From: Bradyrhizobium australiense
Lineage (GTDB): Bacteria > Pseudomonadota > Alphaproteobacteria > Rhizobiales > Xanthobacteraceae
NCBI RefSeq assembly: GCF_013114825.1
Contig: NZ_JAAVLX010000012.1
Span: 124,001-188,000, forward strand
Length of the DNA stretch: 64,000 nucleotides
Reading direction: 5' to 3'
Shown here piece after piece: positions 8,614 to 16,979 of this stretch. Both the position numbers and the translations under genes were made by a program. Every line of letters starts with the position of its first letter. Position 1 is the first letter of the stretch. The notes below the pieces were generated by a model. That model saw only the letters and a program-made list of their open reading frames with translations, was not told where the DNA came from and did no database searches.

Positions 8614-10437
8614 TCAGAAGCGCTTGATCTCGACGCCATATTTTCTCAGGGCGTAGCCAATTTGGCGCGGCGTAAGTCCAAGCAGGCGCGCCGCCTTCGC
8701 CTGCACCCAGCCGGATTTTTCCATTGCCGCGATGACACGCTCGCGATCTGTCATCTTCGCACCACCTACGAGGGCTGCGCCGACTGGCGCTAACGGAGCG
8801 AGCTCGCTGCCGACAGGCGGGGCCGATGTAGCAGCCTCGGCCGGCGACGTGGCCGGCTTGGCGGGCACTGATACGATTGGCCCCGGCTGCAGCGCCATCT
8901 CGTCCGATCCGCTCTTCCATAGCATCGCGGAAAGGCACTGGCCGTGGCAGCAGGCAAAGTCGTCTCTCACGATCGATGGTCCCGGTGCCATAGTCGCGGT
9001 CCGTTGCACGCAATTCTCAAGCTCGCGGACATTTCCGGGAAAACCGCAGTTCATCAGTACTTCAATCGCACTCGCATCGAAGGTAAGCGTACGGCCGTTC
9101 TCGCTGTTGAAACTCCTGAGAAACTCGGTGGCGAGGAGCGGAATATCACCGCGCCTTTCGCGCAACGGCGGCAGCAACAAGGGAACCACGCTGATGCGAT
9201 AATAGAGGTCGGCGCGGAACTCGTTCCTCGCCACCGCCTCTTCCAGGTTCTTATTCGTGGCGGCAATCACGCGAACGTCGACCTTAATGGTCTGGTTGCC
9301 GCCGACGCGCTCGAATTCCTGCTCCTGCAGCACGCGCAACAGCTTTGCCTGGAATGAGGCCGAGATCTCGCCGATCTCGTCCAAAAATAGTGTTCCCTTG
9401 TCGGCGAGCTCAAAGCGGCCCTTGCGCGCAGTGAACGCGCTGGTAAAGGCACCCTTCTCATGACCGAACAATTCGGATTCCAGTACCGTCTCAGGCAGCG
9501 CCGCGCAATTGAGTTTTATGAAGGGCCGCTTGGCGCGCGCCGACCGCTCGTGAATGGCCTTAGCGACCAGCTCCTTTCCGGTACCGGACTCGCCGCGCAA
9601 CAGCACCGTACTGTTTGATTTGGCTACGACCGCGATCTTCTCGAGCAACCTGCGCAGCGCCGGGCTGTCGCCAATAATCCCCTCGACATGAACCTTCTTG
9701 CGCTCCCGCGCAGGCTGTTTGAGCTCGGTCAATTCCTTTTGCAGCCGGTCCTTCTCCGCCATCAGTCGCTCGCGGTCACACGCGAACAGGCGATGCAGCT
9801 TCACTGTCTGCCCCGCTAGGTTGGCAACCATTGTGAGCAGCCGGACGTCGTAATCGAGCCGGGCGCTCGACGCATTGTCCAGGATCCGGTCGATCGTCAG
9901 CGTGCCCACGACATTCGCGTCGACGCGAATGGGAACGCCGATGAACGATACTCGCGTGTCGTCGGAGGCCCCGAGCACCTCCTTGTCCGCAGCACTAAAG
10001 GCCGGATGCACTGCTACGTTTTCGGCGACGAGCGGCTTGTCCGACGCCACGATCTCGTCGATTACCTTCTGCGGCAGGCGCATCCGGAAGCGCTCGTCGC
10101 TGCCTTCGCTCCAGCCGGCGCCCACGGTAATGTCCGGCACGTCATCATCGTGGAACAGCGAGACGATGCCGTGCCGCATCTGCACAAACGATTGCAGAAG
10201 ATCGACGACGTTGGCCAGCGTGACTTCCAGCCGGCAGGGTGCGGTGAGTACTTTCGATATTTCGAAGATCCCGATAATCGCGCTCTCGTACAACGGCACG
10301 TTAGGGAGCGCATCGTCCGTCTCGGAGTTTGAGTTAGGCCTTTCGCGTACGGAAGGGATATCCAGCATGACGACGTCTCCGTTGTTATGACCATCCTCCC
10401 TGTCATCCTGTTCGGATTTGCGAATATTGTGTTGCAT
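8614..10437 (-). CDS. nifA: NifA, sigma54-dependent activator of nif and fix genes
   Basis: 607 aa. GAF-type N-terminal domain (about 50-215). AAA+ domain with Walker A GESGTGKE (282-289), GAFT loop (329-334) and Walker B FLDEIGE (351-357). HTH at the C-terminus (about 565-605, LLGLTPRQIGYALRKYG). The interdomain cysteines C464, C476, C496 and C501 keep the C-x11-C-x19-C-x4-C spacing of the oxygen-sensitive rhizobial NifA type, so activity should be lost on oxidation. The sigma54-contact loop reads GAFTSA, not the usual GAFTGA. It is the second gene of a fixR-nifA operon; the 219-bp gap holds a FixK box. NifA activates -24/-12 promoters through TGT-N10-ACA sites, several of which are in this window. 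Confidence 0.97.
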   Translation of the reverse strand: MQHNIRKSEQDDREDGHNNGDVVMLDIPSVRERPNSNSETDDALPNVPLYESAIIGIFEISKVLTAPCRLEVTLANVVDLLQSFVQMRHGIVSLFHDDDVPDITVGAGWSEGSDERFRMRLPQKVIDEIVASDKPLVAENVAVHPAFSAADKEVLGASDDTRVSFIGVPIRVDANVVGTLTIDRILDNASSARLDYDVRLLTMVANLAGQTVKLHRLFACDRERLMAEKDRLQKELTELKQPARERKKVHVEGIIGDSPALRRLLEKIAVVAKSNSTVLLRGESGTGKELVAKAIHERSARAKRPFIKLNCAALPETVLESELFGHEKGAFTSAFTARKGRFELADKGTLFLDEIGEISASFQAKLLRVLQEQEFERVGGNQTIKVDVRVIAATNKNLEEAVARNEFRADLYYRISVVPLLLPPLRERRGDIPLLATEFLRSFNSENGRTLTFDASAIEVLMNCGFPGNVRELENCVQRTATMAPGPSIVRDDFACCHGQCLSAMLWKSGSDEMALQPGPIVSVPAKPATSPAEAATSAPPVGSELAPLAPVGAALVGGAKMTDRERVIAAMEKSGWVQAKAARLLGLTPRQIGYALRKYGVEIKRF

Positions 10438-10607
10438 GCCATCCTCGATCTCGCCCCATTTTAGGATGACGCAAGAGATAACTTCTTATTATGGCACGAT
10501 GGTAAAACTGCATCGCGACACGACGGTAAACTTACAGTGTGCTTTGACTTGCTTATTCTCTGCTCTTCCGAACTCGTCGCGCACATTCCGCGGGAACACG
10601 AATTTTA

Positions 10608-10621
10608 TTGATGTAGATCAA
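10608..10621 (-). promoter_or_regulatory. FixK/FNR box between fixR and nifA
   Basis: TTGATGTAGATCAA, a perfect match to the FixK/FNR palindrome TTGAT-N4-ATCAA, placed 36 bp after the fixR stop and about 170 bp before the nifA ATG. A class II FixK promoter here would start near 10573 and transcribe nifA alone. No obvious -10 hexamer is visible, which is common in this genus. Confidence 0.65.
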
Positions 10622-10656
10622 ATCAGCTGCGACTTGTTTCTTGCAGGTATAGTCGA

Positions 10657-11493
10657 TCACAGGTGTTGGCCGCCATTGATCGGCACCTCGGTGCCCGTGA
10701 CATAGCTTGCCGCATCCGAGCATAGGAAGAAGATGACCTTCGCGACTTCTTCGGGTGTGCCCACTCGGCGCAGCGGAATATTTGGTACAAGACGCGCTTC
10801 CGTGTTCGGCGACAAAATGTCGGTCTTGATCTCGCCGGGCGCGATCGCATTCACGCGAATGCCATATGGTGCATAGTCGTGCGCCATTTCGCGCGTGAGA
10901 CACGCGAGCGCAGCTTTCGATGTCGCGTAGGCGGAGCCGGCAAACGGGTGCACCCGCGAGCCAGCGATTGAGGTCACGTTGACAATCGATCCTGACGCTG
11001 CTTTCAGCTCGTCAAACAGGCCTTGCGCTAGCAGGATCGGTGCCACCAGATTGAGGTGGAACACCCTCATCCAGGTTTCGACTGACGTCGTCAACGACGT
11101 CAGTCGCGCGCCATTCGGCGTCTTCGGTGACATGCCGGCATTGTTGATCAATGCGTGCAATGGCGCGCCCGCGAGGCGCTCCTTGACCTCGGCGATGGCG
11201 CGCGGCAGCATCCGATGGTTGCTGAGGTCGACCTGGACATGGTTGTCGGCCCCTGACTTCCACGGGCAGCGCCCGCCATCGAACGGTTGGCGCGCGCAAG
11301 AAATGATGCGCCAGCCCGCTTCCGAAAACAGCTTTCCGGTGGCGTGACCAATGCCGCGCGACGCGCCGGTTAGCACCAGCGTCTTCTGTTCTCCCTGCTG
11401 GATGCGCACTCTATCGGTGTGAAACGGACAGCCCACGTCGGTCGCCGACGGTGGACTAGCGACCGCTTCGTCGTTTCTCAGATCGAGACTCAA
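10657..11493 (-). CDS. fixR: FixR, short-chain dehydrogenase/reductase of the fixR-nifA operon
   Basis: 278 aa. Classical SDR: nucleotide motif TGASRGIGHATG (about 42-53), NNAGM (about 117-121), active-site Ser in NVTSIAGS and the Y-x3-K catalytic pair in AYATSKAAL. C-terminal NGGQ as in SDR proteins. The start is TTG at 11491-11493, supported by GGGAGGCGGG just upstream, giving the length of B. japonicum FixR. The physiological substrate is not known. fixR is the promoter-proximal gene of nifA; a sigma54 promoter and RegR box lie immediately upstream. Confidence 0.95.
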   Translation of the reverse strand: MSLDLRNDEAVASPPSATDVGCPFHTDRVRIQQGEQKTLVLTGASRGIGHATGKLFSEAGWRIISCARQPFDGGRCPWKSGADNHVQVDLSNHRMLPRAIAEVKERLAGAPLHALINNAGMSPKTPNGARLTSLTTSVETWMRVFHLNLVAPILLAQGLFDELKAASGSIVNVTSIAGSRVHPFAGSAYATSKAALACLTREMAHDYAPYGIRVNAIAPGEIKTDILSPNTEARLVPNIPLRRVGTPEEVAKVIFFLCSDAASYVTGTEVPINGGQHL

Positions 11494-11533
11494 ACCCGCC
11501 TCCCAATTCTCTTGCCCTCGCCCGTGAACGCGG

Positions 11534-11549
11534 TGCAGGATTTGGGCCA
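11534..11549 (-). promoter_or_regulatory. sigma54 -24/-12 promoter of fixR-nifA
   Basis: Minus strand TGGCCCAAATCCTGCA, GG-N10-GC, 41 bp before the fixR TTG start. It corresponds in place to the auto-activated fixRp2-type promoter known from B. japonicum. Confidence 0.75.
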
Positions 11550-11579
11550 GTGTGATGCAAAGGAACGCTCACGCGTTTT

Positions 11580-11594
11580 GCGGCCCAATGTCGC
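11580..11594 (-). promoter_or_regulatory. RegR box of fixR-nifA
   Basis: Minus strand GCGACATTGGGCCGC fits the RegR recognition pattern GNGRCRTTNNGNCGC at all positions. It sits about 60-70 bp upstream of the expected transcript start, where the upstream activator of B. japonicum fixR is placed. It overlaps TGTCGCGCTCGCAACA (11589-11604), which also fits TGT-N10-ACA. Confidence 0.75.
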
Positions 11595-11604
11595 GCTCGC
11601 AACA

Positions 11605-12163
11605 GCTTGGCGGGTTCCCCACATCGGGCGCGTTTGCTTTCGGACAATAGCAAACGCAGGTGCACAAGCCGATTTTCGAGTCTCGCGTAACGTGCGCGGC
11701 ACGACCAGTTTGGCTCCGTCTTGCTCCATTGCCCTAATGCGCGCTGGTTTATCGCAAGTATTGTCAATGCGGTCGGGCCAGGTCCGTCAGCTAAATTGCT
11801 GCGCAGATCAGAACCGCCGGCGAATTCGTTTAGTTCGCTCTCACACCGTTCGATGCGCTGGAATGAGGTATTGCTGTTGAGCAATCCGCTCCTCCTCTAC
11901 CGGCCACGTCATTCCAATTCATCATTTCGTGATCGAACTGGGTCTGACGATAGGCGGCAGCAAGCTCTCCCTTGCAGGCGTTTCTCGACGGCCTTCCGCC
12001 ATCGCAGTCCTTCTGGAGCGTGGCGATGGCTCACGGTCGGCTAGCTCGGCTTGCTGCTGCGGCGGCGGAGCTGCCAGGCAGGCATAATCTCTCATCTCGG
12101 TCGCGCAATCGACCGCGGCGACGGCCGAAACAGCAATTGACAGTCCTCGCATCAACGGCTGCT
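11605..12163. other. Intergenic region between nopM and fixR
   Basis: About 560 bp upstream of the fixR control region. Frames on both strands are short and without recognisable motifs. I see nothing further in it. Confidence 0.5.
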
Positions 12164-13873
12164 TCACAGCTCGAGGCCGTGCTTTGCGAGCACCTGGCGC
12201 GTTAGCGCACCCTTGATCTCGCTGGCGACTTCGTTGCGGGTCTGGGCTCCGAGCTCCCGCTCGGCATCGGGGTCGCCTGTCAGGCCATGCTCGGCAAGAC
12301 GCTGGTTCAAGCGAGTTTGAAACTCCTCGCCCATCGCATCGATGAGCCGCTCCTGCATCGCTGCATGATCTTCGGGGGCGATGCGTCTCAACACGCTATC
12401 CCAAGGTTGCCAGCCCCTTGCCAGATAGTCCGCGAATCCCGTCGCCTCTTGGTCCCGCACCGTCGTCGTGGCCCTGGCAACGGCGTCTTCTGTCACGTGA
12501 GAGATGTTCAAGAAGCGCATGTCTGGGGTGACGTGCCGCAGCTCCAGGGGGTCGCACAGCTGGCTCTGGTAGGCAAGATAGACCTCAATCTCGTCGATGT
12601 CGGCGTCCGGGTCGGCACGGCGGAGCGAGTTGACCGTCTCGCGCGCGATCCCGTCAAGCGCCCTCAAACGGAACATCACACGGCCGCGCTGAAGCAGTTC
12701 GTCGAGCCGCCTGTCATAGGCTCCGTCCTCGACATCAGCGTTCAGGCGTGCGGTCTGCATGCCGTTCCAGGCCAAAGTGATGCGATCCTCGCACCTCTCG
12801 CTCACTCCCAACGCCGCGGCGAAGTACTGCTCGCGCAATCGCGGCCTGACCGCCGCCTGCCGCAGATCCTCGGCCACCGCCTGCCGGAACGCGTCATTGC
12901 CATAGTTCACTGTGCCACGGAGCCTATCGAGGACGCGTGCGTAGTCCTGAGCACCTGGCTCTTCGGCGAAGCGCTGCCAGGCGGCCACTGTCTCAGTGTC
13001 GCCCTCGAGCCAGTGCGCGACAACCTCGTGCAGGGCCTGCGGCTCGACTTGCACCGCTCCCTCGGCCACAGACAAAAAGATCTGCGGGCCGGCATAGTCC
13101 CCGGCATGCATGGCTGTCGCCAGGTTGGTCAGTACCCCCTCGGGGAGCGGATTATTCTCCAGATCAACGCTGGACTCACGGCCCAGCTGCGTCAGCAGGG
13201 TCTCTGGCACGCTGGTCAGCTGGTTGTTGCTGGCGCCGAGCCATAGGAGCTCGGCGGGAATCGTCTCGGGCAGGCTAGTCAGCTGGTTGTGGCTAGCGCT
13301 GAGCCATTCGAGCTCAGCCGGGAGGGGCTCGGGCAGATTGGTCAGCTGATTGTAGTCGACGTTCAGGCGCTGGAGCCCGGCTGGAAGGGCGGGCAGACTG
13401 GTCAGCCCGTTGCCGATGGCGTAGAGCCGCCGAAGCCCGGCCGGAAGGTCGGGCAAGCTGGTCAGCCGATTGTTGTTGGCGTACAGCCGCTGGAGATCGG
13501 CTGGAAGATCGGGCAGGCTGGTCAGCTGATTGTTGTCGACGTTCAGGCGCCGGAGCTCGGGCGGTAGGGGAGCGGACAAGGCGGTCAGGGACAGGGACGA
13601 CAGATCCAGCGGCTCATCGACATCGCCCGCCTCCCGCCAAGCCCTCGTTCGACTTAGCGCCTCTTCTCGATTCTCGTCTTCGCCCTGCCCCTCTTCGGCA
13701 GCCCGGCCCGTCAGGACCTGGTCCTGCGACGAGGCGGGGTCGGCGGCGGACGCCTCCGCCTCGGTCAAGGCGTCGACCCACTGCGCCGCGGCCGGGGACC
13801 CTGGTTCGGAGGTTTCTGATTCGGAAGTCTCGGAAGGAGTGCCAGCGCCAAGCTGGGCCCGTTCTGCATTCAT
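12164..13873 (-). CDS. nopM: NopM-type type III effector, LRR + NEL E3 ubiquitin ligase
   Basis: 569 aa. Ser/Thr/Glu-rich N-terminal 80 residues (secretion region), then about seven leucine-rich repeats of the short bacterial kind (LTSLPDLPAGLRRLYA) at roughly 110-260, then a NEL domain. The catalytic cysteine is in the motif ERCEDRITLAWN (C-x-D). The IpaH/SspH family, including NopM, ligates ubiquitin inside host cells. I chose ATG 13871-13873; TTG 13897 in frame is an alternative without a good RBS. A tts box lies about 315 bp upstream. The gene sits between the sulfotransferase and fixR, unlike anything else in the operons around it, so it was likely inserted as a mobile effector cassette. 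Confidence 0.93.
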   Translation of the reverse strand: MNAERAQLGAGTPSETSESETSEPGSPAAAQWVDALTEAEASAADPASSQDQVLTGRAAEEGQGEDENREEALSRTRAWREAGDVDEPLDLSSLSLTALSAPLPPELRRLNVDNNQLTSLPDLPADLQRLYANNNRLTSLPDLPAGLRRLYAIGNGLTSLPALPAGLQRLNVDYNQLTNLPEPLPAELEWLSASHNQLTSLPETIPAELLWLGASNNQLTSVPETLLTQLGRESSVDLENNPLPEGVLTNLATAMHAGDYAGPQIFLSVAEGAVQVEPQALHEVVAHWLEGDTETVAAWQRFAEEPGAQDYARVLDRLRGTVNYGNDAFRQAVAEDLRQAAVRPRLREQYFAAALGVSERCEDRITLAWNGMQTARLNADVEDGAYDRRLDELLQRGRVMFRLRALDGIARETVNSLRRADPDADIDEIEVYLAYQSQLCDPLELRHVTPDMRFLNISHVTEDAVARATTTVRDQEATGFADYLARGWQPWDSVLRRIAPEDHAAMQERLIDAMGEEFQTRLNQRLAEHGLTGDPDAERELGAQTRNEVASEIKGALTRQVLAKHGLEL

Positions 13874-14187
13874 CGATGCCGTCTTCTCGGTAGCCAAATG
13901 AAGGGAATGCGCCGGAGCCGTGCTTCTCGAAGCCGGTAGCTCTCACCAGGGATGGTGATCACCGACTAACGAGGAAGCAGGCGATCACGGAGCGCGGTTG
14001 CAACCACAGAACCGCCGAACACGCTGCGCCATTCGCCCACAGGGCAGTTGCAGCAAGACCAGTACGTCCGGACGGAATCGACGGTTAACGAAAGGGTTCA
14101 GGGTTGTTTCGTTAGGGCAATACATTCCCCTCTCCTCTGCAGCAGATCAAGCCGGACATCGCAGTCCAGATAGACAGTATCTCAATG

Positions 14188-14217
14188 CTATAAGACGTAC
14201 CTGTCCAAAAACTGACG
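14188..14217 (-). promoter_or_regulatory. Candidate tts box (TtsI site) of nopM
   Basis: Minus strand starts GTCAGTTTTTGGACAGGTAC and ends CGTCTTATAG. This keeps the GTCAG-TT-x-x-CGA-AGCT layout of tts boxes with two or three mismatches. It points toward nopM, about 315 bp upstream of its ATG. Confidence 0.5.
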
Positions 14218-14279
14218 AGTTTCGGAAGACTTATAATGCGCCGGTGAAAGCCCATCGACTCTCGAAGCTGCAGCGTCAA

Positions 14280-14600
14280 TGGGGTCTACTGAAGAAAAAC
14301 TGGTGACGGTCTGGCGTTCGGGACGTAAATCCGCGCACACTCGTCGTCTTGGCTACAGCCTGCTCCGCAAACAGCTCGTCTTTAGTGGCGCCAATTTCCA
14401 GCTCTTCGAAGGTCAGCGCCAAATGGGTCGATCAGCCGCGATGATCGCTCCAGATGGCCGTAGATGTGGCGCTCGAGCTTGGCGACCCTAAACTTCTGAT
14501 GGGCGATCAGCGCTTCGTCTTCCGAGGCTTTTGCACGGGCAAACGCGAGCGGCGCCCAATACCTTCACCAGCATTCGCACATGACCTCAAAGCTAGACTT
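14280..14600 (-). mobile_element. IS66-family transposase (TnpC) remnant
   Basis: The minus strand reads EALIAHQKFRVAKLERHIYG, then SSRLID, and in a shifted frame LTFEELEIGATKDELFAEQA followed by VAKTTSV. These are the start of the IS66 TnpC N-terminal zone (leucine-zipper region and the E-L-E-x-D-E block). At least one frameshift and both ends missing; about 100 codons remain of about 500. It lies between the nopM tts box and the second nod box. Confidence 0.75.
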
Positions 14601-14725
14601 AAGGCCTTAAGGTCAGATCCTCACAAAGACGACCGAACTTCACAAAGCGGCCGCCACCGAAGCGATACCTCGAGCGCGACGAGCAGATTTAGATGATCGA
14701 GGCCCTGAACGCATGATCCGGACTT

Positions 14726-14772
14726 ATCCAGCACGTGGATGCATTCCATCAAAACAATCGATTTTAACAGTT
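14726..14772 (+). promoter_or_regulatory. Second nod box, reading toward the sulfotransferase
   Basis: 47 bp with the full nod-box layout: ATCCAG-N6-GATG at the left and CAAAACAATCGATTTTAAC at the right, with the same spacing as the nodK nod box at 28020-28066. NodD proteins bind such boxes and activate in response to flavonoids. It is 543 bp before the sulfotransferase ATG, and no other gene stands between them. Confidence 0.9.
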
Positions 14773-15210
14773 GGAAGAAACGGATAGCAAAAAGTCAGTT
14801 GGAGAAATTGAATTCAGGCATCCAGAATGGCTATCGATCTTCACCGTGGCTCTGAGAAGATTTCTCAGGTGCAGGGGCGAGCATCAACCGAGGCGCATGC
14901 CCATTGCGGCCACCTTCGCCGGCGGCTACGCAAGCTGCACCGCGCCGCCTCAACGCGACAAGCGCCCCCCGCGTCGCAAGCACTTGCCTCCGATAAATCT
15001 CCGTATAGCTTTTCCAACCTTTTTTGTATCACCAGCCTATCTACGTACAATTGAACTAACTGTCGACGTCGCCTTTGCTTTGCGAGCAATCAGGAGCTGC
15101 CGATTGCAGGTGCCAAATGCTTCTGCGATCCGGTCAAATGGATCGAATTCCATAGCTCCCAGATCATGTGGAAGATGCAGGCGAAGTCCTCCTCATGTCA
15201 CGATGCTGCG
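14773..15210 (+). repeat. Duplicated nod-operon leader (copy of nodK upstream region)
   Basis: The sequence after the second nod box is homologous over its whole length to the leader after the first nod box (28019 down to about 27600, minus strand). Matching blocks in the same order: GGATAGCAAA; TTCAGGCAT; GCGCATG-CCATTG; GCAA-CTGCATCGC/GCACCGC; GACGCGACA; GTATAGCTT-TCCAAC; AATCAGGAGCTGCCGATTGC; and GAAGTCC at the place of the nodK start. Small indels break any common reading frame, so the leader is probably untranslated. The similarity fades just before the sulfotransferase gene. Confidence 0.8.
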
Positions 15211-15314
15211 CACGCGGTCACATGTGGAACAGCACGGCTGCCGTTATTTCTTTCAACGGGACAAAGGAGGCTCGGGCGGCCGCTCGCGTCCTCCAAGCAT
15301 AAGGGGGTGGAATC

Positions 15315-16211
15315 ATGAGCCGAGATGCCAACGATTTGCCTGCGGTCTGCTTTCTCCTCGGTCTTCCCCGGTCGGGGACGACGCTGCTGTCGCATTTGCT
15401 CCAGCAGCACCCAGATATTGTGGCGCCGCCTGAGCCCTGGTTAATGCTGGCACTTGAGGCATTTGGCCGGGTGGACCACCGTCACCCAGCGGGGGCATCA
15501 CTGATTCAGGACGCCACCTCCGAGTTTTTGGGCCGAATCGATCGTACTATCGTCAGTCGCGCTTTTGCTGATGCGGCTTACGGCCAATATTTGGCAGCAG
15601 CGGGCAAGCGTACCTTCGTAGACAAGACGCCGCGTTATTGGATGGTCCTCGATTTCTTGGATTCTCTCTATCCAGAAGCGCCACACATCCTTCTATTACG
15701 TAATCCCTACGCTGTTGCCGCTTCACTGAAATCGACGTGGGGTATCCCGCTGGTGCCAGAAAGCTGGCCGCCCGCCAGCCTATCTGATCTCTCCGATCTT
15801 GTGCTTAGCCTGCCTCCCGACATCACGTCTTCTCTCGCCGATCTCGTTCTGGGCCTACCTGCGCTTGCCGCGCACCGACGTCGGCGGCAGACGCGCGTGG
15901 TGCGGTACGAACATTTGGTGGCGTACCCCGATGAGGAAATCCGGCGCGTCATCGCTGGGCTCGGTTACGATCCAACGGGCATTGCATCGGCGACGATGCA
16001 GCAGCCGGAATATCTTCGCTCCAGTCGCTTCGGGGATCGAAAAATCTTCGAGAGAAAGGCAGTCGATGACCGCTCAGTCTACACTTGGCAAACTGAACTG
16101 AGCATTCAAGAGATGCAAGCAATAACGGATGCAATCGGCGATGAGCTTTTGATAGAGCTCGGCTATGAGCAGGAACTTCGGCACGTTCAGCAAGCCGGGA
16201 TCGTGGATTGA
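15315..16211 (+). CDS. PAPS-dependent sulfotransferase under a nod box
   Basis: 298 aa, cytoplasmic. The 5'-phosphosulfate loop GLPRSGTTLLSHLL is at residues 15-28, and the 3'-phosphate site LLLRNPYAVAASLKS is near 125-140, both typical of the sulfotransferase fold. The ATG is preceded by GGGGGTGG. It is the only gene downstream of the second nod box, which suggests flavonoid-induced expression and a role in Nod-factor decoration. With NodZ present, sulfation of the fucose (as by NoeE) is one possibility; sulfation of the reducing-end GlcNAc (as by NodH) is another. The protein is shorter than NoeE and I cannot assign it to either. Function in another sulfated product is not excluded. Confidence 0.88.
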   Translation: MSRDANDLPAVCFLLGLPRSGTTLLSHLLQQHPDIVAPPEPWLMLALEAFGRVDHRHPAGASLIQDATSEFLGRIDRTIVSRAFADAAYGQYLAAAGKRTFVDKTPRYWMVLDFLDSLYPEAPHILLLRNPYAVAASLKSTWGIPLVPESWPPASLSDLSDLVLSLPPDITSSLADLVLGLPALAAHRRRRQTRVVRYEHLVAYPDEEIRRVIAGLGYDPTGIASATMQQPEYLRSSRFGDRKIFERKAVDDRSVYTWQTELSIQEMQAITDAIGDELLIELGYEQELRHVQQAGIVD

Positions 16212-16554
16212 GGTCGGGCCGTAACCGAACAATATCGTCAGATATTTCAAACCTGGTGGGATTTACGCCGCGCCTAGCGAGGAGCCCGTGCGGCATCTGG
16301 CGGAAACCGGTGCGCCAAACAGGCAAGCTGAAGAGAACTCCTCCTCGGCTTTCGACCCCTCCATAGTTCGGAACGGCGACGTCTAGCCGAGCCCAACATG
16401 GAGGAGAACTTACGCCTGGCAAATTCGATAGCGGCTCAGTTGGAACAGGCGCTCACGCTGTCGGAGACCGATCGAGCTGCTGGATTGAATGCTATTCGTG
16501 ATCGCGATGCGGCCATCGAGACGTTGCGGGCGACAATCGTATGGGTTTATCCGC
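16212..16554. other. Intergenic debris
   Basis: No gene recognised. A frame at 16398-16601 is rich in Leu, Glu and Arg in a helical pattern, but its second half is in the IS5 remnant. Confidence 0.4.
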
Positions 16555-16935
16555 AGGGAAGATCAGCGGGCGGAAGGGATATTCAACTACGAGCGGTTTA
16601 GAGCAGCGCGTTGTCCGCGAGCTAATTGAGGCAGCGCTGAAGGAGCTGTCGCGAGACTTCCGGAGGCTTTACGCCGGGAAGCCGTTGGTCGATCCCGCCC
16701 GAGCGGCTCTTTGCGGGCTCTGCTGCTGGAAGCGTTCTACACGTGCGATCTGAGCGGCAGTTGATCGAGCAGCTCGACCACTATCTTTTTCCGCTAATTT
16801 GTCGGACTGTCGATCGATGATCCCCTGTGGGATGCCACCATGTTCCACACGAACCGTGATCGGCTGCTCGATGGCGATAGTGCGACGACGTTCTTTGTCG
16901 CAGTTCTGAACCTTAACGAAAGACGACATCCGACA
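16555..16935 (+). mobile_element. IS5-family transposase remnant
   Basis: Fragments in three frames match an IS5-type DDE transposase N-terminal half in order: AEGIFNYERF; ELSRDFRRLYAG; ALLLEAFYT; FVGLSIDDPLWDATMF; and HTNRDRLLDGD followed by FFVAVLN. Several frameshifts and stops are present, and the catalytic part is missing. The remnant ends just after the nodZ gene (convergent). Confidence 0.8.
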
Positions 16936-16979
16936 TCAGGGCGCGCCGATATGATCGACGACGGTGCGGGTTGCAAGTT

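Noticed and set aside
12287..13246. 319-codon plus-strand frame opposite nopM
   Set aside because: Antisense to the NEL domain; no own motif or RBS.
14771..15433. 220-codon plus-strand frame after the second nod box
   Set aside because: The homologous leader of nodK does not keep the frame, and the end overlaps the sulfotransferase gene in another frame.
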